DNA from: Falsochrobactrum tianjinense
GTDB taxonomy: Bacteria > Pseudomonadota > Alphaproteobacteria > Rhizobiales > Rhizobiaceae
NCBI RefSeq assembly: GCF_019100495.1
Contig: NZ_JAHRVA010000001.1
Coordinates: forward strand, 248,001-312,000
Reading direction: 5' to 3'
DNA length: 64,000 nt
Shown: positions 31,957-40,026 of the stretch, one piece after another
How the letters are laid out: every line of letters starts with the position of its first letter
Position numbering within the stretch: position 1 is the first letter of the stretch
The notes under the pieces: model-generated
What the model was told of the DNA's origin: nothing
Databases searched by the model: none
What the model saw: only the letters and a program-made list of their open reading frames with translations
Program-made: the position numbers and the translations under genes

Positions 31957-33570
31957 ATGAATAGCTACGATGTAGTCGTGATCGGCACCGGATCAGCAGC
32001 TTGCTCGGCTGCTTTGAGGGCCGCGAAAGGTGGGCTGAAGGTTCTGGCAATCGAGAAGACTGCCAAACTCGGTGGCACGTCGGCTATGTCAGGCGCAGGC
32101 GTATGGATACCTGCAAACCATATCGCCGCCGCAGCGGGCGTTGCAGACAGCCAGGAAGAAGCGCTTGCTTATTTGCGCGCTATCCAGCCTGCTGATTGGG
32201 GTGACAAGGAAGATATTCGTCATACGGCATTTGTCAAAAATGCGCCCGTAATGTTGAAGTTCATAACGGAGAATACCCCAATCGACTTCAGGCTCATCAA
32301 TGAGCCTGACCCATATGTCGAAGCCTCCGGAGGCAAAAAATACGGGCGAATGATGTCGCCGATGCCATTAAGCCGCAGACTTCTTGGAAAATATACAAGC
32401 AAAATTCGACGCTCGACATTGCCGCACGGCTTTACCTATCAGGAAAACGTTAATCTCGATCTTTATCACACGCCATTCCGTGCAGGATTGAAGATGTGGC
32501 CCAAGCTTCTTTGGCGGTGGTTGCAAAATGCCGGTGCACAAGGCACGGCATTGATGACAGGGTTAATCAAGGGATGCCTGGATTCAGGTGTCGAGTTCAG
32601 GCTTGAAACCAGAGCTGTGGGACTTGTTCAGGATGAAACCGGGCGAATTACCGGCGTAGAAATCGATCATGGCGGCAAGCGGGATACTGTTTCTGCCCGT
32701 CGAGGGGTGGTCATTGCGTCAGGTGGTTTCGAATGGGACAAAACCATGCGGGAAAAATATTTTCCCGGCCCGTTCGATCGCATCGGAACGCCAACGGGCA
32801 ATGAAGGCGACGGCCAGAAGATGGCGGAGTCGGTCGGTGCTCATATGGATCATATGGAGCAGGCGAATGTCTATGCTTGTTTGCCAACACGTTACGAAGG
32901 CAAGCGTTATGGCCTACCGATAAACTTCCTCTATGAGCCGCATTCCATTGTCGTGAACCGCTACGGCAAGCGGTTCGTGAGCGAAGCGCATTTCAACAGC
33001 GGTGAAGCTATCGATTTGCGAAATCCGGATGGCTCACCTGTTCATCTTCCATGCTTCGTGGTTGGCGACCACCGCTATTTAAAGGCGTCGTTTCCATTCC
33101 GCTGGTATGCCGCCTATGAGCCGGAATGGGTCCAGAAGGCCGACACGATTGAAGAACTTGCATCGAAGCTTGGTCTGCCCGCAGATGAGTTGCGAAAGAC
33201 GATCCAACGCTGGAACAGCTTCTGTTCCAAAGGGCGCGACGAAGATTTTCATCGAGGCGAGACCTATTGGGAGGGGAAAAAAGATGGTTCAGGCAAGAAC
33301 GGAGTACTTCGCCTTAAGCCAATCGATAAGCCGCCTTACATCGGCATGTCGCTGAATCGTTCCATCATCGGCACAAAAGGCGGTCCCCGAACGAATGAAA
33401 TGGGCCAGGTCCTCCGTGAAGACGGCTCCATCATCCCCGGCCTCTATGCGGCGGGGCTGGCGATGGCCAATCCGATCGGCACGCGCGCGGTTGGCGCTGG
33501 CACCACGTTGGGTCCGAATTTGACGTGGGGGTTTATCTCGGCCGAAACAATTCTGAAGCAGAACAGCTAG
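31957..33570 (+). CDS. FAD-dependent dehydrogenase (fumarate-reductase/3-ketosteroid-dehydrogenase family)
   Basis: 537 residues. FAD-binding N-terminus YDVVVIGTGSAACSAALRAAKGGLKVLAIEK with LGGTSAMSGAGVWIPAN, and the C-terminal flavin closure TRAVGAGTTLGPNLTWGFISAE. Such flavoproteins carry out alpha,beta-desaturation or its reverse on carboxylic acids or ketones. Start ATG 31957 is preceded by AGGGG; ATG 31942 is in frame but lacks a site. Divergent from the cupin operon across operator copy 3, and followed after 212 bp by the Liv transporter genes. Confidence 0.9.
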   Translation: MNSYDVVVIGTGSAACSAALRAAKGGLKVLAIEKTAKLGGTSAMSGAGVWIPANHIAAAAGVADSQEEALAYLRAIQPADWGDKEDIRHTAFVKNAPVMLKFITENTPIDFRLINEPDPYVEASGGKKYGRMMSPMPLSRRLLGKYTSKIRRSTLPHGFTYQENVNLDLYHTPFRAGLKMWPKLLWRWLQNAGAQGTALMTGLIKGCLDSGVEFRLETRAVGLVQDETGRITGVEIDHGGKRDTVSARRGVVIASGGFEWDKTMREKYFPGPFDRIGTPTGNEGDGQKMAESVGAHMDHMEQANVYACLPTRYEGKRYGLPINFLYEPHSIVVNRYGKRFVSEAHFNSGEAIDLRNPDGSPVHLPCFVVGDHRYLKASFPFRWYAAYEPEWVQKADTIEELASKLGLPADELRKTIQRWNSFCSKGRDEDFHRGETYWEGKKDGSGKNGVLRLKPIDKPPYIGMSLNRSIIGTKGGPRTNEMGQVLREDGSIIPGLYAAGLAMANPIGTRAVGAGTTLGPNLTWGFISAETILKQNS

Positions 33571-33695
33571 GGTCGCAGGAACTGATCCCATATGACTACG
33601 GTCTATTGGCGCGCCTCAGAATGCACCCTTCGAAAACGGTCCCGCTTGAAAGCGCAGACACAGTGAGGCACTCGCCTAAAAAAATGAACGCAATA

Positions 33696-33705
33696 GTGTA
33701 GACAC
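33696..33705. promoter_or_regulatory. Island operator, copy 4 (GTGTAGACAC)
   Basis: GTGTAGACAC followed by TTTC, about 78 bp upstream of the Liv binding-protein start. It keeps both half sites of copies 1-3 and differs only in the central two bases. Confidence 0.7.
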
Positions 33706-33782
33706 TTTCTTGACGTGAAAGAAAATGTCTGCTTCCTTAGCGTTACCGAAAGTTTCAACCAAAACCATCAAGGGGAATAAAA

Positions 33783-34892
33783 ATGAAACGGTTTGTTGCA
33801 ATTTGCTTGGGAGCATCGTTGTTTGGAGGACAAGCTCTTGCGGAGGACGTTACAATTGGATTGTCTGCTCCGCTATCTGGCGCGCAAGCATATTTCGGTT
33901 CGACATGGCATAATGGTTTCAAGCTATATGTTGAAAAACTCAATGCCGATGGCGGCGTCAACGGAACCAAGATTCTGATCGACCAGCAGGACGATAAAGC
34001 CGATCCGCGCGAAGGAACGCTCGTCGCTCAGAAATTCTGCGACAATGACAGCATCACGATTGCGCTCGTCAACTTTAATTCCGGTGTGGCTCAATCGACA
34101 CTGCCGATTTACGAAGACTGCGAACTGCCGAACATGACCTTTGCGTCGAACCCGGCGCTGACGCAGCTCGGTTATGAATTCATGGTGCGTCCAGTCGGCA
34201 ATGACCTGACGAATGCGCGGCTTCCGGCTGAGTATGCTTTGGACAAGCTGAGCGCAAAGACCGCGTTGATCGTAAGTGACAAGCAGGTCTTTGGTCAGGG
34301 AGTATCTGAGATTTTTTCAGAGAACTTCAAAAAGGGTGGCGGCGAAATCATCGATACGCTCTCCGTAGCTCCTTCTGACGTGGATTTCACTGCTGTTTTG
34401 GCAAAAATTAAATCGAGCGAGCCTGACGTTATTTTCGTCGGCGCAGTCATGCCGCAGCTTTCTCTCTTCGCAAAACAGATGCATGAGCAAGGCGTGACAG
34501 CGCAGCTCATCGTCCCGGATGGTGGTTATACGCCAGACTTCATAACCCAAGCTGGTGAAGCGAATGCTCAAGGCGTCCTGATGTCCATTCAGGTTCCACC
34601 GATGGACGCATCACCTGAAATTGCAGAATTTGCAAGACTCTACAAAGAGAAGTACGGCGAAGAAGCTGGTCCTTATTCTATCTATGGTTATGTTCAGGGT
34701 CAGATTCTGGAAGCAGTCATCAAGACGACAAAAGGCTTCAGCCGTGAAGAGATGAACGATGCGCTCCATGCGGTAAAAGTCAAAACAGTTGTCGGCGAAC
34801 TTGAATTTGACGAGACCGGCGAACTCAAGGCTGCCCCTTCATACGTCTATCAGGTTGAAGGCGACGGTTTTGTTCTCAAGGGCACGAACTAA
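33783..34892 (+). CDS. ABC transporter substrate-binding protein, branched-chain amino acid type
   Basis: 369-residue periplasmic receptor of the LivJ/K family with signal peptide MKRFVAICLGASLFGGQALA|ED. Family blocks: 'VTIGLSAPLSGAQAYFGSTWHNGF', 'GGVNGTKILIDQQDDKADPREGTLVAQKF' and 'SIYGYVQGQILEAVIKT' (regions near 23-46, 57-85 and 299-315). Ribosome site AAGGGG lies 5 nt before ATG 33783. First gene of a six-gene plus-strand operon and under operator copy 4. The ligand, presumably the island's growth substrate, is not predictable. Confidence 0.92.
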   Translation: MKRFVAICLGASLFGGQALAEDVTIGLSAPLSGAQAYFGSTWHNGFKLYVEKLNADGGVNGTKILIDQQDDKADPREGTLVAQKFCDNDSITIALVNFNSGVAQSTLPIYEDCELPNMTFASNPALTQLGYEFMVRPVGNDLTNARLPAEYALDKLSAKTALIVSDKQVFGQGVSEIFSENFKKGGGEIIDTLSVAPSDVDFTAVLAKIKSSEPDVIFVGAVMPQLSLFAKQMHEQGVTAQLIVPDGGYTPDFITQAGEANAQGVLMSIQVPPMDASPEIAEFARLYKEKYGEEAGPYSIYGYVQGQILEAVIKTTKGFSREEMNDALHAVKVKTVVGELEFDETGELKAAPSYVYQVEGDGFVLKGTN

Positions 34893-34902
34893 GACAGCCA
34901 TA

Positions 34903-34935
34903 CCACACCTACCAGCATAGTCCTGGTAGGTGTGG
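34903..34935 (+). terminator. Intercistronic hairpin after the binding-protein gene
   Basis: CCACACCTACCAG (34903-34915) and CTGGTAGGTGTGG (34923-34935) form a perfect 13-bp stem with a 7-nt loop, 10 nt after the stop codon. No T-run follows, so transcript stabilisation or processing is more likely than simple termination. It parallels the hairpin at 8057-8085 in the peptide-transporter operon. Confidence 0.7.
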
Positions 34936-35036
34936 ACCATCATGCGGCTTGAATATTTCATTGATGAGCACCGCATCTCCTCTCCTCGTTCAGCGCCATC
35001 TGTCGCGTGCGCTGAATCTCTTGAGCAGGAACCTCC

Positions 35037-35987
35037 ATGCTTGGAACACTTATCCAACAGACAGTTAATGCTTTAACGATCGGTTCGCTCTACGCGTTGA
35101 TCGCACTGGGTTACACCATGGTGTACGGCGTTCTGCGAATGATCAATTTTTCCCATGCCGAAATGTTCATGCTGGGAGCTTACGCAGCCTTTTTTGGGCT
35201 GACGCTCATCGTTGGACAGATCGGCGGGGCTGGCGCTTTTACGTTGACAGTCGTCTTCTTTCTGGCCGTCGTCGCGGTCGGCCTTATCGGTGTGGGCATC
35301 GAAAAAGTAGCTTACAAGCCGCTGCGTAATTCAACCCGGCTGGCGCCCATGCTTTCCTCTCTTGGAGTTTCGCTCTCATTGGTGACGGCAGTTCAAATTC
35401 TTGCCGGACCGCAGCCTGTCGGATTTCCAAGTTTCTTCCCGGCAATTCGCTTTGAAATATTCGGCGCTACGATCACTGCAATGCAGATTGGCATTCTTGT
35501 TGCCTCCTTCATTCTCATGTACGGCCTTCATTTGATCGTGAACCGCAGCCGGATCGGCGTCATCGTCCGTGCCGTTGCAGAGAACCGCAGCACATCGCAA
35601 TTGCTGGGTATCAATGTAAACCTGGCCATTTCAATGGTGTTCTTCTTCGGGCCTTTATTGGGTGCCGCAGGTGGAATTCTCTATGCCAGCTACTACGGTA
35701 TCATGTCTCCAACCATGGGTGCGGTTATCGGCCTGAAGGCGTTCACTGCGGCTATTCTTGGCGGCATTGGGTCAATCCCAGGTGCAATGCTTGGTGCCTA
35801 TCTTCTTGCCTTCATCGAAGTCGGCGGCGTAGCGCTTTTGCCGATCCTTACGGGTGGAATACTCGGCACAGAATATCGAGACGTTCTTTCTTTCGCGATC
35901 CTCATCCTCGTCCTGCTTGTCAAGCCGGCCGGCATCCTGGGTGAACCGGTTTCTGAAGAAAGCATGGTCTATAAGAGGGAATTCTGA
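35037..35987 (+). CDS. livH: Branched-chain-type ABC permease, LivH
   Basis: 316-residue inner-membrane permease. LivH signatures: 'NALTIGSLYALIALGYTMVYGVLRMINFSHAEMFMLGAYAAF', 'GVIVRAVAENRSTSQLLGINVN' and 'AILGGIGSIPGAMLGAYLLAFIEV' (near residues 11-52, 178-199 and 240-263). Preceded by AGGAACC and coupled to LivM, since stop and start overlap by one base at 35987. Pairs with the LivM product to form the pore. Confidence 0.93.
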   Translation: MLGTLIQQTVNALTIGSLYALIALGYTMVYGVLRMINFSHAEMFMLGAYAAFFGLTLIVGQIGGAGAFTLTVVFFLAVVAVGLIGVGIEKVAYKPLRNSTRLAPMLSSLGVSLSLVTAVQILAGPQPVGFPSFFPAIRFEIFGATITAMQIGILVASFILMYGLHLIVNRSRIGVIVRAVAENRSTSQLLGINVNLAISMVFFFGPLLGAAGGILYASYYGIMSPTMGAVIGLKAFTAAILGGIGSIPGAMLGAYLLAFIEVGGVALLPILTGGILGTEYRDVLSFAILILVLLVKPAGILGEPVSEESMVYKREF

Positions 35988-36982
35988 TGTCGGTCATCGT
36001 AAATTCAGTAACAAACGAGAAACGCAAAGGGCGTTTAACGGCATTCCTCGTGCTTGCGATTGCTGTTGCCCTCATTATTGCAACCCCATTCCTGCCAAAT
36101 TACTATATCCGCGTTGTTAATGGCCTGTTGATCTATATTCTTCTGGGTATCGGCCTGAATATCGTCATTGGCTATGCAGGTTTGCTTGATCTTGGATTTG
36201 TCGCATTCTACGCCGTGGGCGCTTACACATATGCTCTCCTTGCAAGTCCGCAATTCGACTTACACCTTCCGTTTTTCGTGATCCTGGCAATTGCTATATT
36301 CATGGGGGCTATGACGGGAGTTTTGCTGGGTATTCCGGTTCTGAGGCTAAGAGGTGACTATCTGGCCATTGTAACACTTGGTTTTGGTGAGATCATTCGC
36401 ATCATTATTAACAATGTCGATTGGCTGACAGGCGGGCCACAAGGTATTGCACGTATCGACAAACCGTCAATGTTCGGAATGGATTTCGGTAAACCGGTGG
36501 AAATATATTGGCTTCTATTGGGCGTTGTTGCAGTCATAATGATACTTGTATGGCGGCTGGAGCAGTCAATTCTTGGAAAGGCCTGGTCTGCTATACGTGA
36601 AGATCAGGATGCCGCGCGCGGTATAGGTATTAACACCACAAATGCCAAACTTGTGGCTTTCGCCACCTCGGCTTCAATTGGCTCTGTCGCCGGTGTTATT
36701 TTCGCAGCTTCGCAGCGTTTCGTCAGTCCGGAAAGTTTCACTCTACAGGAGTCGATACTGATCGTGTTGATGATAGTTATTGGCGGCATTGGAAATATTC
36801 TCGGCATTATCGTCGGCGCTACAATTTTGATCTTGCTGCCCGAGGTTCTGCGTGAGCTTGCTGAGTGGAGAATTCTGTTCCTCGGTCTGCTCATGGTCAC
36901 GCTTATTATCATCCGTCCGGCAGGAATAATTCCACGTTCCTTCGGGCCAGAGAAACTTTTCAGGAGGCTACTTGGAAAATGA
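35987..36982 (+). CDS. livM: Branched-chain-type ABC permease, LivM
   Basis: 331 residues with about eight to nine predicted membrane segments. LivM blocks: 'GIGLNIVIGYAGLLDLGFVAFYAVGAYTYALL', 'LRLRGDYLAIVTLGFGEIIRIIINN', 'GKAWSAIREDQDAARGIGINT' and 'GGIGNILGIIVGATILILLPE' (around 44-75, 117-141, 197-217 and 265-285). Its stop overlaps the LivG start (ATGA at 36979-36982). Confidence 0.93.
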   Translation: MSVIVNSVTNEKRKGRLTAFLVLAIAVALIIATPFLPNYYIRVVNGLLIYILLGIGLNIVIGYAGLLDLGFVAFYAVGAYTYALLASPQFDLHLPFFVILAIAIFMGAMTGVLLGIPVLRLRGDYLAIVTLGFGEIIRIIINNVDWLTGGPQGIARIDKPSMFGMDFGKPVEIYWLLLGVVAVIMILVWRLEQSILGKAWSAIREDQDAARGIGINTTNAKLVAFATSASIGSVAGVIFAASQRFVSPESFTLQESILIVLMIVIGGIGNILGIIVGATILILLPEVLRELAEWRILFLGLLMVTLIIIRPAGIIPRSFGPEKLFRRLLGK

Positions 36983-37809
36983 CGCTTGCCTTCAAAAATC
37001 TGTGGAAGCAATACGGTAATGTGATTGCTACAAATGATGTTACCACCGAGTTCTTGCCCGGGTTGATATATGGTATCATCGGGCCCAACGGTGCTGGCAA
37101 ATCTACCTTGATTAACATGACTGCTGGCTCTTACCAGGTTTCATCCGGAGCCATTACTTTAGATGGAAAACATCTTGAGCGCCTTCAGAAACATCAGATC
37201 GCAAATGCTGGCGTAGCACGCACCTACCAGAATATCCGCCTTTTTGATCAGATGACCGCTTTGGAAAATCTGGAAGTGTGTTTTTATCCAACCGATGTGT
37301 GGAAATCCTGGAAAGAGGTTGCGTGGCCTCCTTTTAACCGTGCACAGCAGAAGCACCGCCGCGACATCTGCATGGGTATTCTCAAATCCTTTAATTTGCA
37401 GGCTTACGCAAATTTCGAAGCCGGGAGCCTGCCTTATGGCCGACAGCGGATGCTGGAAATTGCACGGGCACTGGTCATGAATCCACGCGTGCTGCTGCTT
37501 GATGAACCCGCCGCAGGCTTAAACCATCATGAGACCGCCGAGCTAACCGAGCGGCTAGCTGCATTGCGCTCACCTGATCGGATCATGATCGTTGTTGAGC
37601 ATGACATGGACCTCGTCATGACTGTTTGCGACAACATCGTCGTGATGCATCACGGCAAACTGCTTTTTCAGGGAACGCCTGCGGAAGTGCAGGCAAATTC
37701 TGAAGTTCAACTAGCCTATCTGGGGACAGACAATGACATCGACGAAATCCGCGCCGCTGCTGAAAATCGCCGGGCTAAGCTCGGGATACGGACGCGTCAG
37801 CGTACTTGA
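36979..37809 (+). CDS. livG: ABC transporter ATP-binding protein, LivG
   Basis: 276-residue ATPase. Walker A GPNGAGKSTLINMTAGSY, LivG-type 'NAGVARTYQNIRLFDQMTALENLEV', signature LPYGRQRMLEIARAL, Walker B VLLLDEPAAGLN and VEHDMDLVM. ATG 36979 overlaps the LivM stop; the frame is open 38 codons further up but that lies inside livM. Its last 25 or so residues are encoded in DNA that also encodes the start of LivF: the overlap is 77 nt, unusually long. The family normally ends near 'LAYLGTD', so the tail probably arose by loss of an earlier stop codon. Confidence 0.92.
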   Translation: MTLAFKNLWKQYGNVIATNDVTTEFLPGLIYGIIGPNGAGKSTLINMTAGSYQVSSGAITLDGKHLERLQKHQIANAGVARTYQNIRLFDQMTALENLEVCFYPTDVWKSWKEVAWPPFNRAQQKHRRDICMGILKSFNLQAYANFEAGSLPYGRQRMLEIARALVMNPRVLLLDEPAAGLNHHETAELTERLAALRSPDRIMIVVEHDMDLVMTVCDNIVVMHHGKLLFQGTPAEVQANSEVQLAYLGTDNDIDEIRAAAENRRAKLGIRTRQRT

Positions 37810-38482
37810 TAATGTTGATCTTGAAATCGATCCCCAGGAGATCGTTGTTATTCTCGGGCCGAATGGTGCAGGAAAAACAACGCTGCTGAACTCTATTTCT
37901 GGGGTTGCGCAGGTTACAGCCGGTTCGATTGTCTTTGAAGGTAAGGATATAACCAGAGCCAGACCGGAACAGGTCGTGCGAATGGGGCTGACCCATTGCC
38001 CCGAAGGTCGCCAGATATTCCAGCGTTTGACGGTGGAAGAAAATCTCATCGCCGCGCATATCGGACGGGTTGGGAAAAGCTTTGAAGTTCTTCGAGATGA
38101 AGTCTTTGAGCTGTTTCCAATTCTAAAAGAGCGCCGTAATAGTATGGCGAGCCGCATGTCTGGCGGTCAGCAGCAAATGCTGGCGATCGGACGCGCATTA
38201 ATGGCGGAACCAAAACTTCTGATGCTCGATGAGCCGTCGCTCGGCCTCGCGCCGAAGATTATCCATCAGATATTCCGGATCATCCTCGATCTGTCCCAGA
38301 CCGGGATTTCAATCCTGCTGGTTGAACAGAATGTGCAATTGGCTCTCGAATGCGGCGATTATGCTTACTTGTTCAATACGGGTCGCATCAAACTGCATGG
38401 CCCGTCAAAGGAAATGGCTGAACATTCCGCTTTGAGCGAACACTTTCTCGGTGGCACTACCGAGGAAACACTTCATGTTTGA
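37733..38482 (+). CDS. livF: ABC transporter ATP-binding protein, LivF
   Basis: 249-residue ATPase. Walker A GPNGAGKTTLLNSISGV, 'GLTHCPEGRQIFQRLTVEENL', signature MSGGQQQMLAIGRALM, Walker B LLMLDEPSLGLAP and LLVEQNVQLALE. The only usable start is ATG 37733, inside livG, because the conserved first strand (LLKIAGLSSGYG) begins by codon 9. Stop codon overlaps the next gene by 8 nt. Confidence 0.92.
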   Translation: MTSTKSAPLLKIAGLSSGYGRVSVLDNVDLEIDPQEIVVILGPNGAGKTTLLNSISGVAQVTAGSIVFEGKDITRARPEQVVRMGLTHCPEGRQIFQRLTVEENLIAAHIGRVGKSFEVLRDEVFELFPILKERRNSMASRMSGGQQQMLAIGRALMAEPKLLMLDEPSLGLAPKIIHQIFRIILDLSQTGISILLVEQNVQLALECGDYAYLFNTGRIKLHGPSKEMAEHSALSEHFLGGTTEETLHV

Positions 38483-39764
38483 GGTCGACTGGAAAACACC
38501 TCACCTTTGGGCAAAGACGACGCCAAAACGCAGCCCGGCCCCTGAACTACGCGGGGATCATGAGGCCGACCTGCTCGTTGTCGGCGGCGGATATACCGGC
38601 ATGGCCGCCGCTCTGGGCGCACGCGACAGCGGAGCCAATGTCATTCTTCTTGAAGGCAATGAAATTGGCTCTTCAGCATCAGGGCGTAATCATGGCCTGG
38701 TCATTTCGCATCACTCCAAAGCCGCCCCCTCCGAATTCGAGGCTGTCTATGGAAAAGCACGCGGCGAGAAATACAACCGTCTGATCGCCAATTCTGGTGA
38801 CGTCTCATTCGGCTTGATGCAAAGATTTGGTATCAATGCCCATCAGGTGCAGAATGGCTGGATTCAGCCTGCGCACACGCAAGCCACTTTACGCAGGGTT
38901 CGGCAATTCTATCACGAATGGAAAGCCTTTGGTGCTAAGGTTACATGGCTTGACCGTGACATGATCAGCGCCAAAATTGGAAGCCCTTATCTGGGCGGAT
39001 GGCTGGTACCAAATTCTGGTCATATCAATCCGTTCGCCATGGCCGTTGGATTGGCGGGCGCTCTGGAGCGTGAAGGCGTTGCGATCTTTGAAAACTCAAA
39101 AGCCATTTCGCTGAAGAAAAGTGGTAAGGGCTGGCTGGTCAAAACCAGCAAGGGCAGTGTTATCGCCTCAAGGGTCGTACTGGCGACGAATGCGCTGACT
39201 GATAATTTGTGGCCAGATCTTAAACGTACACTTATACCGCTCAAGGTATTCCAGTCTGCAACCGAACCCTTGCCAGAGGAATTGCGCGCACAGATTTTGC
39301 TGGGCAATCCTGCTGTTTCGGATATGCGTAACGATCTTCGCTATTTTCACTTCGATTGCGATAATCGGCTGGTGAGCGGCGGCACCCATACTTTTTGGCA
39401 CAATGAAGCAGAACGCGGGCGCGAAAAAGTCGCAACCATGCTGAAAAAAGCATTTCACGCATTTAAAACGACCCCCAAAATGGTGGAATACTGGCACGGT
39501 ACATTCGCGGTTGTGCCGGATCGTCGTCCTCGACTTTATCGCCTTGCACCGGGGCTTGTGTTTGGCGGGATTTATTCCGGTCGAGGTGTTGCGCTTTCCA
39601 TGTCATTAGGACAGGAAATTGGCCGTTGGGCACTGGACCAGCTTTCCGATGACGCAATGCCGTTACCGGTGACGAATATGCAGCCGGTGCCGTTTCATCC
39701 CGTTGCTACGCAAGTCGCCAACCGCATTCATCCGTGGCATCGTTTAAAAGACCGTTTTGAATAA
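38475..39764 (+). CDS. FAD-dependent oxidoreductase, DAO family
   Basis: 429 residues, glycine/D-amino-acid-oxidase family, closest in pattern to gamma-glutamylputrescine oxidase-like flavoproteins. FAD loop DLLVVGGGYTGMAAALGARDSGANVILLEG, then GSSASGRNHGLVISHH, and near the end RRPRLYRLAPGLVFGGIYSGRGVALSMSLGQEIGRWAL. It would oxidise an amine C-N bond of the imported substrate or of an intermediate. Start ATG 38475 overlaps livF by 8 nt and has GAGGAAA upstream, so it is the last gene of the transporter operon. Confidence 0.9.
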   Translation: MFEVDWKTPHLWAKTTPKRSPAPELRGDHEADLLVVGGGYTGMAAALGARDSGANVILLEGNEIGSSASGRNHGLVISHHSKAAPSEFEAVYGKARGEKYNRLIANSGDVSFGLMQRFGINAHQVQNGWIQPAHTQATLRRVRQFYHEWKAFGAKVTWLDRDMISAKIGSPYLGGWLVPNSGHINPFAMAVGLAGALEREGVAIFENSKAISLKKSGKGWLVKTSKGSVIASRVVLATNALTDNLWPDLKRTLIPLKVFQSATEPLPEELRAQILLGNPAVSDMRNDLRYFHFDCDNRLVSGGTHTFWHNEAERGREKVATMLKKAFHAFKTTPKMVEYWHGTFAVVPDRRPRLYRLAPGLVFGGIYSGRGVALSMSLGQEIGRWALDQLSDDAMPLPVTNMQPVPFHPVATQVANRIHPWHRLKDRFE

Positions 39765-39947
39765 ACGGTAAAATGAACCAGAGCGGATTTATTACGATGT
39801 CGTTAGCGACGTGTCTGATGCGAGGATGGAATGCGCGTTGAAATTCTCGGCGCAGAACGATGCCGCCGATGAGGCGGTCAAGAGAAGCTGGACATTGTTT
39901 CGAAAGGCACAAGAAACTAAGTTCACCATGCAGTTTGCAAAAAACTG

Positions 39948-39975
39948 TTGATACGTTTCTATTTGAACCGATAAT
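39948..39975 (+). promoter_or_regulatory. Candidate promoter for the aconitase X gene
   Basis: TTGATA (39948-39953) and GATAAT (39970-39975) with a 16-bp spacer, about 50 nt before ATG 40027. No copy of the GTGT-NN-ACAC palindrome is seen here. Consensus match only. Confidence 0.35.
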
Positions 39976-40026
39976 CGTCACCATTTTTGTCAATTCACGA
40001 CAACAGCATTGAGTAGCTCGCCCAAA

